A DNA stretch of 64,000 nucleotides from NCBI GenBank assembly GCA_008694505.1, contig VZDJ01000623.1:5018442-5082441 (forward strand), given 5' to 3'. A program made the translations under genes and the position numbers. Below, piece by piece: positions 36,234 through 48,400 of this stretch (position 1 is its first letter; each line of letters starts with the position of its first letter). The notes under the pieces are model-generated. The model saw nothing but the letters and a program-made list of their open reading frames with translations, did no database searches and had not been told where the DNA came from. The stretch comes from Cyanoderma ruficeps. Lineage: Eukaryota; Chordata; Aves; Passeriformes; Timaliidae.

Positions 36234-39200
36234 TGGAATAGACAATTAAGTAATCTTAGCTTTCTCATAAAGCATGTCTTCCCAGTCAGAGCAGTGTGAA
36301 AGGAAACTGTGAGGAATATTAAGAAAAATAATGCAAAGAAAGAGATATAAAGATTGATTTCTCTTCCCTCAGAGTGTGTTAGCAATTAGGTAAACTGATT
36401 TCCAGTGAGGTCATCTGTCACAATTGGAAGCTAATTTGAAAATGGACTAGCTTAGGAAGTAGCAATTTCTGCTCCATGGGATTCAGCAGCAAGTGATGCA
36501 GTTCTGTAACAGACCTCATAAACTGGCTGAGATCAATGCCCACCTAATGTGCCATTACACCCTGGGCACACTTCAGTGACAGCCCAGGCAGCCCTGGCTG
36601 CAGGGAGTTTCCCTGCTGGGTTTCCCCTGCTCCACACTCCTGTTCCACAGGTGTTTCAGCTGATTATTTTGCCTAAAGCAATAAACAGTTTAGAAGAATT
36701 AGAAGGGGTGAAACTGTTTCCCCCTCTCTTGAGAATGAGCTTTGTAGTCTGAGATCAGTAGCAGCAAGTGAGAAGGATTAGTTAGCACACTCTTTTCTTA
36801 GGAAAGGGCTGCATCTGCTGTGTGAATGCAGGATTCTGCAGCAGCACAGCAGAGACTAATACATGGTCTCCTGGCATTTCCAGTGACAAAGGAACTGAGT
36901 CTGGTCAGATTTTCGGGGCAGTGTGTGCACACAGACATCTTCTGCCCTGTCCCCATCTTGTCCCAAGAAGACTCCCAATACCATTCTACCATCTTCTCTG
37001 AACTGGTTTGTCTCAAAAATCAGTACAACCCTATTACCCCAACTATCCCTCTTAGTTCCCCATGTTCTTTCCCAGCCATGGTCAGGTCCAGCTGAATTCC
37101 CTGCCTGCAGGTGTGCCCTGTGATCCAAGCAGGTTACAGAGGCAGGAGCCTGAGACATCATACGGGCAGCAAGCAGATGGTGACGGGAATGAGCTGAAGT
37201 TGCTCAGGCATTTACCAGCAGTTACTTCTAATGGATAGAGAGATACTTGTGTAGCTGCTCAAGTGAGAAACTGAATGTGTTAACTGCCATCAATCCAGGG
37301 CTAGTGATCCGTGATGGTCTGAAGGGATTCAGGTGTATGGTTCAAGTGACCTTTGCTGAGACAAGATTGAAAACCAGAGCTAAGGTCCTGACAGGGAGAA
37401 ACATCTGAAAGAGTTTTGCATGCTACCAGTGGGAGGAATTCTGGATTTCAAGATCAGCCTGAATTAATAAGCCTGGAGGAATAAAGTTCTCTTACAGTGA
37501 TTTTTTTGAAAGATTTTTGTAGAAATTTTTCCCCTAAGCTTGGTCAAAAGCTTTGGGCCAATATGTTTAGAATTTCTTATTGGAAGCACAGCTGGATAAA
37601 TGAAGAATCTTTGTACATGTTTCCTTGAAATTAGTTCTGATTTCTTAAAATACTTACAGGATGGGTGGCTAGCTGTGGAAGACTAGATTTTGAAATAGAA
37701 AATGACCTTGAGAAAAGGGAGGGAATCTTTCACTTAAAATGTGAAAAAGCCAGCAATTATGAAACTCAAAATGAAAGTTTATAAAAATCACTTAGCTTAG
37801 TTTTCTGACAAAGACTTTTAACAAGTTTCTAAACCATAAAAATAAATCATGGTGATCACCTAGTTATTGAGCTGTCATGACAATATAAACCTGAAAACAA
37901 AAAATGGTGAATAATTGAAGCAGATAAAATATTAAGCTTTACACCCTTCTCTCAGGGCATGTACAATTTATGGCTACGTTTTACAATGGAATAACCAGAC
38001 ACAATGCAAACACAAAAAATTAAGACTTCTAAAATTGAGACTGTTCACCCAGATATTTGTGATTGTATAAATACCACAACCCCACATACAGCAATGAATC
38101 ACGTTTTTACTTCAGACCCTTAGATGCAGTTGCTAACACTTCTTTTGTCAAAGAATTATTCAGAAAGATGCAATAGCAATCTCAGGATAAAATTCAAAGG
38201 ATTCTTCAAATTGGGTCGTTAGGAATATGAAACATTTCTTTTGTCAGAAATTAAACTTTTAGGAACGTATCTGATAACTGTATTTTTTCAACTGTAGTCT
38301 GACAACTAGGTAATATGGCTAGAGTCTGGTCCCACATGACCAAGCCATTTTTAAAAGTGCATCTTAATCTGAAAAGTGGCTTAAATGCCTATTAGAAATT
38401 TTCCTGGGTATTAAGAAAAAAAAAAATAAACAAAATCTGGAAAAACAGAGTTATGATGGTCTCTGTCTAAAACATCAGAGTCATCTAAAGATGACACTCA
38501 AGTGCACTTCCTTCCTTGCCATGCTTTCCTTGGAAAGGAAGCACATCCGCCTGGAACTGTGCAGAGTCATGGTGTGCTCTGCTGTCTTGCTTAGTAGCCA
38601 GCTGAGGAATCAGTGTTTCAGGGAACAGCAGATTTAATGCAGTCTAGACATATGCTTAGAAATTGTCTCTTTTTTCTATTTTAGTTTCTATTTCTCTATG
38701 TCAGTACCAATTTTAATGCAGAAAAATTAATGCTTTCATGGAATTTCAGAGAAGATGTTTCATGTAAGTGTGAAAAGATGTAGTTCCTTTGTTTTAATTG
38801 CATTTTTACCTACTGAATTAATGATATTGTCCAGTTTCAGAAACAGTTATTCCATGACACTCTCTGAAAGAAAAATTAGTAGTATCTTGACTTCATTGTG
38901 CTTAGAATCTACCATTGAAACAACAGAAACAAAATACCAAACAGAATGATGAAAAAAAAATGAAAATCGAGTATTTGGGAACAAAAATCAAACTAATTTT
39001 AATGTGAAGCCTACCAAGTTTCTAGAATTGCATCCTGTCACTGACTGCAACAGCAACAATGTAGATGTTGACATTCAGGGTTCTTTCTGGTGCTTCACAA
39101 CCAGCTGTGCCTTTCTGCATCTTCACAGCAGCAAATACACTTATTTTTCCTGCATCAGTATTTCTTCATATTTTTTTAATGTTTTTAAATTTTTTAGTAT

Positions 39201-40309
39201 GGTAATTTTAAGAAAGAGCCATAAGAACAAATCCCCGTTTTGATTTCCAAAGTAAATACTATGTATTATTTCCAGAGCTGGCACTGCAAAGGCTACGGAA
39301 CCACCAAAACCTCATTAAGATGTCTTTCTCTTAACAATTAATAATATCACTTGGAAACTTTCTGGCTCACCTCCTGTCACACTGGTGCAACATTCATCTT
39401 GCCTTTAGCAGCAGGGTGTTGAGTTTGGCAATTGGGTGAGGCTGCACTTGTTTTCAGCACAGGTAGGGCCATTATTTAATCCAAATCTAACCTGCTAGTG
39501 ATTGCTATGATTGGACTGTGGGGTCACTCTCACACTGCAATTGTACATCAACATACAGTTAATAAACAAAGTGACACTTTGTGATTATTGTGCAGCAGCT
39601 TAGAAGTGAGGTGAAATTTCCTGCCTTTTCTGTAGAAGAAAATCTATGATGTCACTGACACCAACTCCCATAAAACTGAAACCATAAAAACTGAAAGAGG
39701 CTGATTGGGTGATTAGATGTAGGAAAATTAGTTTTTGATGAAGTGTTGGCTAAACATGCCACGTAAAATTCACCCCTACTTTATCTCCATTGATCACATG
39801 GGAATAACACCAAAGACAAAATTTTTCTAACCTTAAACCCAAAGTTTTCTTTTACTTCTTAACTCTATCCTTCAGAAATCCTAACTGAAGTTCTACCTTT
39901 CAGTGTACCTGATTCATCTACAGAGTGAAAGAACTTTGCAGCAGTGACTTTGAGGCAAATTGGCTTTTTAACACAAAGCACGTTAGCAGATGAGAAATTC
40001 TGTTGTTCTTTTGTTCGTGAAAGTCACAAGTGCTCAAGTACTTTGCTGACATCTTGCAGAATGGAGCCATCAGCAACACTGGAGTGGGAACATCCATCTC
40101 CACATAAACAGCTGAGCCTTTATTACTCTTTACAGATGGGCATTGTGTCCATGGTGTTTCTCAATCCTCCTTCTAGGCAGGGAGGATTTGGGATACTCAA
40201 TCTGTAACTAACCGTGACTCACCAAACCTTTAACTTATCAAGAGTGTTGTCAGATGTCCCGGAGACAGATCCACAACTCAGGATGTAAAATGAAATGCAT
40301 ATGCTGCCT
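36234..40309. other. non-coding DNA, nothing recognised
   Basis: Frames at 36549-37161 overlap on both strands in a slightly GC-richer patch and show no domain. A short imperfect inverted repeat (TTCCTTGGAAAGGAA) lies near 38526. No transposon or RNA gene was identified. Confidence 0.5.
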
Positions 40310-40362
40310 GATCCATTTTGCAGAGAAGAAATTAAGGTGCCCGGCTTGTGTAAGCTGACCTA
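40310..40362 (-). repeat. probable MIR-like SINE relic, minus strand
   Basis: ATCCATTTTGCAGAGAAGAAATTAAGG, then TGTAAGCTGACC, resembles the reverse complement of the amniote MIR core (CCCATTTTACAGATGAGGAAACTGAGG, then GTTAAGTGACTTGCC). The match is from memory and spans about 50 bases, so the call is tentative. Confidence 0.4.
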
Positions 40363-43300
40363 GTTTCACTGAGGTATATGGAGGTGAGATGATCATCATG
40401 TAGTCTCTGTGTGGTGTTTAGGCTGAACATCTGGTCTCGTGTACTTATCAGAGGTAAGAAAAAGCAACAATTAGTCTGAGATCTGGCCATACCATAGTAT
40501 ACTAGCCATATGTGGTAAATGTTGAAGCTTCAAAAAGAATGAGTTCAAGCCAGCCTGAACGTCTCCTTACCCAAAAGTTCTTAAAGAATGTGTGTGACTC
40601 ACTGTAAATCAGGTTGGCACTTTTGTCATTTTACTGTGAGTATCACCATATTTCATGGGGACTGGTTATCAAATTAAGTTTCTGCTGACTTGAAATATTA
40701 TGTGAGGAATAAAAATATATCACGTCATTGCTGTATGTGCTCTGCCATACCTTCCCACCAGCTTACAACCCTGAAGATATGTCTGTTTCCTAAGATATTC
40801 TAAAGTCAAATTCTCAATATTATTGTTCTGCTGTTTGTTTTTTTTTTTATTTATTGTGCCTAGTAACTTCAAAGAGAGAATTATATCATGGCTGTTTGCA
40901 TAAAAAATATTTCAGCTTCATATACACATGGAAATATTTAAAATTAAATACTGGTTCAGCTAGCTGGAGAAACACCAAGTTCTTGTTATGTATGCTTCTT
41001 GGTTTCTCTGTACAAATACAAATCTAAAGCAAACCAATAAGCATTTGTATATGAGTTTTCCTCTGAGGTTCTTTAGAGACCATTTCAAATCCACTATGTG
41101 TATTAAATTATGAACCATAACTTACTTCCCCATATCGAATCCAACATCCACAACTAACTGTTCAGTTATTTAACGCAACTCAGATGAAAAAACCAGCATG
41201 TCTTACTCATGTCAAAAAGTATCACTGGAGAAAATAGGGCCCCACACTCAAAGCCAGCAGAATACTCAGCTTATGTTGATAAGTATAACTCAGAGTTTTG
41301 TATCCTATTGGATCACAGATCTTACAGGATCAAGACAAATGCATGTTGGCTTGTAGACATATTTAAGCCATTACAAGTCTGCTCTCTGTCTTAATAGGAG
41401 AAGAGTAAGTTAGGTTTCAGAAGGCAAAATGCAGAGACATTTCACTGACACCAGTTACCCCAAACTCTTCCTTTAAATATCCCCTTGGATATTTCCATTA
41501 CTTAAAGGAAAGCTGATATTCATACACTCCTTATAGCCTCCCTTATATCTGGGGAACCCACAGGTATACTTTTTACTAGATTGCTTTTGCTTTTGTAACT
41601 TCACAAAGTACATTTGGGGATTTGGCCTGTAGTCATTGAAGTCTTCTTGGATAGCCACACTCATTTCTTTGTAAATAATGACTCACCATGATTAATTCTC
41701 TGACTGACAGAGCGCATTGAGAGCAAACTAAGTGGGATCAGAAACCAAGACATTAAATAATCACCCATTGGATTTATAAGGGACTTCCAAGAACCTAGAA
41801 CACAGTCTCTTTCTAACAGACTTAACCATGAGTCAGTCAAAAGATTTACACATCAAGATTAGGCATTAACTGGGTGTCCAATCTATAGCTACTATCTAAA
41901 TCAGCATCCCATCCCAATGGATAAACACACCACTCCCAGTACTCAGTCTAAGCACACATAATACAGTCAGGCAAACTTCAGATTGTTTATACAGTGATTT
42001 TCACATGAATAAACTCTGGAATCTGCCCTGAGTTTAGCTTCTCTGACTTAAAAGAGATGTAACAAAAATCCTTTATCTTTCCTCACAGATCATATTTTTT
42101 TCATTCAAACTAAAGAGTCAGAGCTCTGGCATGCACCCTCAGGCCTGCCATAGCTGTGTTTAGCACAAGTCTCTAAGACTGGAGGACAAAAATGTTTTTT
42201 TCTTAGTGCTTAAGGAAGAGGTTTGGTACCAGCAAAGACAAAATTCATATCCCACAGTCTGGTGGCTTTGTTTGGAGCGATGTGCCAACTGGGTTTAACA
42301 CGTCCCATTAATGCTTGATGTGTTCAGCTCCTCTGCTGACAAACTGTAAGGCAGGCAAAACTTTCCAAGCCAGGCAGGTCCATAAAGGAGCATTACAAAC
42401 CACCTTCAGGCCTGCCCCCCTGAACATTTATGCTTCCATGTGCTTGGGAACCTGCTGTGTTTTCTGCACGTGTACAGCCATAGGTTGTCCAGAATTTACA
42501 GCACATGCTTGCCTTGCCTGCCCTGCATGCTTTATCATGATGCGTGTAATTACACAGGTCTTTTAAAAGGTAAATTTGATATTTTTAATAAGCCCTTTGA
42601 ATTCACTATTTCAGGTGATTTTCTAGTTATTGGCTGTTTGTTCATTATTTTGGGTACCTCTTAAAAATTATGACTGCTATGCACTTGCACTGCAATATTT
42701 CGTTTAGTAGCGAATTGTTCTACAAAACACATTCTAAAATATTGCTTTGTTTCCCCACATGCAGGTGTTATGAAAGTTATTTGTATCCTAAAGCTGTTTA
42801 TAGTATATACCTGACTGAAATTTCATATTCTCCTCTCCTTCCAAATTAAAAAAAAAAATGTTATTAATCATGGTTTAAATTTGTCTATTTAATGCATCTC
42901 ACAGGAACTTGAAACACCTGCTGTGCTAACCTATGCCTTATAAGAATAGAGAGGTTATATATTAGATTTAGGCCTGTGGATTAAAATAAAGCTTTTCTTT
43001 ATAGGAGTTTCACCTGGGAATGGTTGCTCAACAATTCTATAAAAACCACGAAAAAATTTGCTTCCAGCCCAAACGACTTTACAAAATAGAAGACATTAAC
43101 GTGAAAATGTAACTGAAACAAAGTTGACAAAAAAATCGAGTGCCACGGGAGAATCACAAATTTCACTCTGCCAATAACATTTTGAGACATGCTGTTTTTC
43201 CTCTAGGTGTCCACATGGCTCTGATTTTCCCCCCGATTAGAAAAAAAACATAAACATTGGCGAAGGCAGTGAAGAAAGAGTGCTGACCCCACCCTGTGAA

Positions 43301-44288
43301 ATAGCACTTGATGCTGCCTGCCTTGGTAGCATTCTCAGTTTGACTATAAAGATATATTCATTTGGTTTTAATTTGAGGAAATTTTATATTTCAATAAAAT
43401 CAAAATTAAACTCCCTTTGTTCAGATCAGTAAATTCTGACAATTGAGTTTTACATAGATTTGTTGACAGTTAACCATGGCTTTGTCACTGCTTCAGTTCT
43501 GGCTTTTTCCTTAATATTTATACAAGAATATATAATTTTGTCAAGAATATACAAAAAAAAGGGAAGTTTTAAAAAATGGAGAAAATCTATAGAGCAGTAA
43601 ATCAACACTTTTCAATTTTCTCTGTAGCTTGTGTACAATGAGAGAACCAAATTTAAGGTCATATTCAGGTCTGTAGGCAGCTACTTGCAAGAGACGAGGT
43701 GACAAATTTAGTCTTAGGAAACTTTGGCCTCCTGGTATTGTGGCTGCTGTTGCTATTTGGCTAAGTTGTCGTGTTGGCAGCAACAGATTTATGCACGTAA
43801 AGCTGCCATTCTATCAGGGTTTTTATAACACAAAGTGCACTTCTCAAGTTCTACCTTGGTCTGAAAGGAGCTGAAAGAAAGGAGCAATTGAGCTCCGGGA
43901 GAATGGTACCAGATGCTGGCCTTTTGACATCGACCAGTGGGGCCACGGTGAGCACTTCCTCAGCAAGTCCTGCTCTCAGCCACTTCAGCTACCTAAAGAA
44001 ACCCCCATAATAAAAAACACTATCAAAACTAAGGAGTTTCATGAGCTCCATGTGACAACAAAAAGAAAAGGGGGAAAAAAAAAAGACTTAACTAAACAAG
44101 AAGGTGATAAAACAAAGCATGCTGCTGTATTCGGTTTCCAAGCTAGCTGTAGGTTTTTAAAGGACTGCTTTTACTTTTCCAACAGCAGCAAAAATCAGTA
44201 ATTAGACTTACTGGCAGGGCAGTGGGAAGATTGTAGAGGGACTGTGCTGACTAGAATTTCATCTAAATGAAGCACTTGGGATGGTCTT
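40363..44288. other. AT-rich non-coding DNA
   Basis: No gene is recognised. An 11-A run lies near 42848. The stretch 43010-43400 has scattered CpG and evenly mixed AT-rich words that could mark a conserved non-coding element, but conservation cannot be seen in one sequence. Confidence 0.5.
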
Positions 44289-44500
44289 CAGGAGATCTGC
44301 CTTTACATCCCTACATCTGCTGCTCCTTTTCTGTGCATCCTGAAACAAATATGCTGTTCATGTTTGAGTTCTTTCTCTTTAAAATGAGGATGATAATTTA
44401 AAATTTCTTCTGGTCTTTCATCTGTACTTTCTGCTAGGATGTAAGTTCTTTGGGGCTGAGTGTGTTTTTTATTTCTCAAATTCCACAAGGGTAAGGTGAA
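44289..44500 (+). repeat. MIR/L2-like relic, plus strand
   Basis: Near 44370-44397 the sequence TTCTCTTTAAAATGAGGATGATAAT matches the MIR block 'CATCTGTAAAATGGGGATAATAAT'. Near 44434-44460 CTAGGATGTAAGTTCTTTGGGGC matches the 'TAGATTGTAAGCTCTTTGGGGCAGGGAC' tail found in amniote MIR/L2-type elements. The order and spacing are as expected, which strengthens the call. The copy is old and diverged. Confidence 0.6.
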
Positions 44501-44571
44501 AAACCTGCTCATAAACACGGAGATACACATTAGGAATTGACTCCTGTAATTTCAATTAACTTCTTTACACT

Positions 44572-44715
44572 TTTACAGCACCTTTTAGCCAAAAATCTCC
44601 AAGTAGTTTACAAAGCATGACAATGCTATGTTCAACCTCACAATACTTTTACGAGTTCATTAAAAATTATTGCAGTTCTGTAGATGGAAAAAACAGGGGC
44701 ACATAGTCTGTGACA
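44572..44715 (-). repeat. MIR-like SINE relic, minus strand
   Basis: In order it shows ACAGCACCTTTTAGCCAAAA, ATCTCCAAGTAGTTTACAAA, CCTCACAATA, then TTCTGTAGATGGAAAAAACAGGGGCACA. These follow the reverse-complement layout of the amniote element reading 'GCACCTTTCATCCAAGGATCTCAAAGCACTTTACAAA ... CCTCACAACA ... TTTACAGATGGGGAAACTGAGGCACA'. Collinearity over about 140 bases makes this one of the clearer old SINE relics here. Confidence 0.7.
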
Positions 44716-45398
44716 GAAAAATCATTAGGCCACAGATTCTTCAAAGTGCTCTGTCATAGTGAATGCTAACAAATCTACCTTCATTTCTCCTGTGCCCTCT
44801 GCCAACATATTTGCAAAGTAATTCTATGGAGAGTGAGTAGAGAAGTGTCAAACCATAAGTGATGCTCCCTCTCTAATGAAAACCACAAGCATATATTGCT
44901 AGATTATTACACCACCAAGATGCAAATACTGAGTCATGAAATACGTGGAAATCAGTTTCAATGGTACAAGTTGAGCACACCCTCCCGTGGTTTTGACAGA
45001 GAGAGAGTGGGGTAGTCTTCTTTAATGTAGTAAAGGCTCCTTTATGTAGGTATGTCAGCTTTATCCTTAGAATTAGAGGAGTAGAATGAAGTGAAACTAG
45101 GTGACTGAAGAGCAGAAACAGAGAAGGCTGAGCCACTTTATGGCTGTTGGACAAGTCTTCAACACTATTCTGTAGACACCTACCCCAAAATAGATACAGT
45201 ACTTGCTTTCTTTTCTCTCTAAAAGAAATTTCTTTTCAGAGATGAGATCAGATCAATATATTTCTTAGCTATAATATACATTCTTCATTACATACTCCTC
45301 ATTATATTACGTATATCTATACCTTTGTTATATATTTCGCACTATATTACACAGTGTTTCTTCAGGGAAAGAAATGATGTTATACTGAAAGCTGAAAT

Positions 45399-45480
45399 CT
45401 TGAGACCTGGGTTAAGTTCCCACTTCTGCCATAGGCATCTTATGTCCCTTAATTAAATCCTCTCAGGTTTTGTTCTTTTC
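45399..45480 (+). repeat. MIR-like SINE relic, plus strand
   Basis: TTGAGACCTGGGTTAAGTTCCCACTTCTGCC resembles the MIR/core-SINE segment 'AGACCTGGGTTCAAATCCCAGCTCTGCC', followed by CTTAATTAAATCCTCTCAGGTTTTGT matching 'CTTAACCTCTCTGAGCCTCAGTTT'. Only the central part is recognisable. Confidence 0.55.
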
Positions 45481-48400
45481 TGCTCTGTATGTTACATAAT
45501 TCCTTCAAAAATGCTATAAGCCGTTAAAGCTGAAAAAAATTTTGTTCTGCTAAAAAGACTATTTCAGTACAACTCTAAATGTATTCATGTGCATTTATCC
45601 ATGTATTTTTCAGTTTTTATCCATATCCAAGCAATCAGCACAAAAGCCCAGACACATAGGGGTGCACATGTCTGCACAAGTTTATATATTATAGATAGAG
45701 ACAATTTACTCCAATGGGGAGAGTTGGCCAGCTCTCAGACACCGATTGGTAGATATTTTCTGCTAGCAATGTTTCTCAAGGAAGAGAAAGTGAAGAATAG
45801 CTTCTACAGTTTGGACCTCTTGGAGAATTTAAGGCAGCACAATATCATTACGTAAGCTGGAAGCAAGCCAGGACACTGGGGTTAACACCCCTGCTCAAGT
45901 GAAAGGAGCCAGGGGACCATTCACAGCTATAAAAGTGGTCAAGAGCTGTGGTTTTAGGTTACATCCTAAATGCAAGTAACTCAAGGACATTGCTAAATGC
46001 ATCACATTGAGTACAAGCTTCACTTCTGTAGAATGGCATAGCATATTTTTAATATTTATGAATAGTTGAAACAAGGTTTTTCAGTTGTTACAGTTTATGA
46101 TACATAAAACTGAGGAAGTTAAAGACCGAAGGAGAAGTTATATTAAATCCAAGAAGCATTCAGCTGTGATCTTGGTGAAACCACAGGGACATTTTCCTAC
46201 TATTGAGAAAAGCATCAGATATGGTTTCAGTTTCATTGTGCACTGTTAGATGCCTAGCAAATAGGATGTGAGTCTTTCTGAGTAGACTTGCCTTTGCAGA
46301 GAGATCTCTACGTGATGAGTATGTTTTCAGTTTTATTTTCTGCCTTCTGCCTGTTTTCTAAACACACATAAAACTTGTTTGTGAAGAATATGTTGTTATG
46401 CTAAAAGCAGCTGTACAGTAAAACTTCAAAGTGTTTAAAATCTTTACAAAAGGTTTAGGAAGGAGATTAGTTGTTCTGTTGAGTATTTTCATTAACTTTC
46501 TTGCCTTTGCTCAAGTGAACGAAGATTGTTTGGGGTTCAGAAAATGCATGACCTAAATGAAGTATACTCATGGACTTGTTAGACACCCTTAGATCTAACT
46601 GGACTAAATTAAGCTAAAACAGTCTTGGCATACCTTGTGATATAATTACCAATCATTACAGCATTTCTTCAGGAAAGACAGGACTCCTTGTTCCCACACC
46701 ACAGTGCAGTGCCATCAGTCACTGCCTTTTGTGATGTGCTCTGGGAGAAGGGACTTTTCATCTATCCTGATAGATTATGACCAGCAATGCAGGAACGGGG
46801 GGTCATGATACTTAGGTGCCCATATCTAGAAATCAGAACATTCAGGTGGGAAGTGGAGTCCTGTTTCTTTGGTAAAGTCTGTTCCTCATTGCCTGCATTA
46901 TTTTCTTCAACCTAGTGATGTGAAATGAGAAAATAATTTGCATAAACTGCCTAATGCTGTCTAATCCAATAGGTAGCTTTTACTGAATAGTACAGCGCTT
47001 CCTTAACTGACCTGAGTGATTTTGCTCTGAAGAGGATGCACAGCACTTTTGTGCTCTGTTCCAGAGCCACTGGCTCACCTTAGTGTTGTCTGAAGTGATG
47101 GGGACAATAATATTTCTCAGTGGGTCAGCTGTTTCCTCAGGGGAAGCCAGATCACAAGTTGCATAAACTGTCTGTGGAGGCGTGCAGAGCAAATAGTACT
47201 CATGGAGAACAAGGGATACTATGCACTTTCAGAGAGGAGATGACTCTGCAGAAAGTCTTTGGAAAATGTCAGTGAGTGATACTTTTCTTCCATGAATTTG
47301 AACCTTGTTGTATTTTGCTGCCTTTGCCTCCTTTTTCCAGCCAGACATGCTCAGTGTGGCAGCACTCTGGCACGTACACCATGGAAACTTCTTTAGTAGT
47401 CCATGTACAGCTGTGCTCAGCACACACACAGGTGCTTCTGCCTGTACTTTCTGTCTTGCCAACACTGGCAATGTATTTTTTTAAGGGCGTTTTTGGCAAT
47501 CTGACTCGGATGTTCTGCAGTTAAACGTGAGTGGAGCCCACCCAGCAAGAACAAGTGAAATCATCCTTGTTCTCACTGACTTCACTCAGCCTTTGAGGAA
47601 GAAGTCAAAGGGGTGAGTTGAATCACTGAGGAAATGATTCTGTGTTAGCATGCTTATTTTGCTGTTTTGTAGAGTAACCTGGAAGGCTGGGCAGGGCATC
47701 TGGCGTGCAGTGAAGTCCCGCCTTTCCTCCAGCAGTGCTGTCAGATTGCTGAGGCTCACAGAGTTCAAGAGACTGTCCACAAGGTCATCCAATGACTCAA
47801 TCCTCAATTCAAACTCAGTCCCATTATCTGCTTAAGTCTTGATTTTTGGTTCTGACCAGGAGACTCACCTAAAATTAATCGGTGGAAAATTCAGTTCTAG
47901 TTGGAATATGTAGGTCCTTTTATGTTTGTGACAATAGTATGTCAGTGCTTTCATGATGAATAGGGGAAATCTTGTATGCAGCATCAATCCTTACAGAAAA
48001 ATTCAATTCTATTTGGATAATCAAGCTTCAGAAACTCAAACAACAACACATGCACGCACAAAGACTGAGAGAGTCTTGGGGCTATTCATTGATTCGGTCA
48101 AAAGTAAGTTTTCTTTGCTAAGAGATCTTGTGCTTCTGAGGAATTTTCTGCTGTGACCAAGGTCAGCATAACATGGCAGAAACCACTCTGGTTGGAAAGA
48201 ACACTGTCAGTGCTGGTTTGTATCTTTCCTTTTTTCTTTTCTTGTGGTGTTTTCACCCTGGCTGGATGCCAGGTGTCAATCAAAGCCCTTTTATCACTCC
48301 CTTCCTCAGCCAGAAAGGAGAGAGAAAAATATAACCAAAGATTCATGAGTTGATAAGGGCAGAAAGAAATCATTCATTGATTACTGTCACAGACAGAACA

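Noticed and set aside
47860..47885. Second recursive splice-like motif on the minus strand (TTTTAG|GTGAGT)
   Set aside because: The pyrimidine tract is weak and interrupted by purines, unlike the site at 30240.
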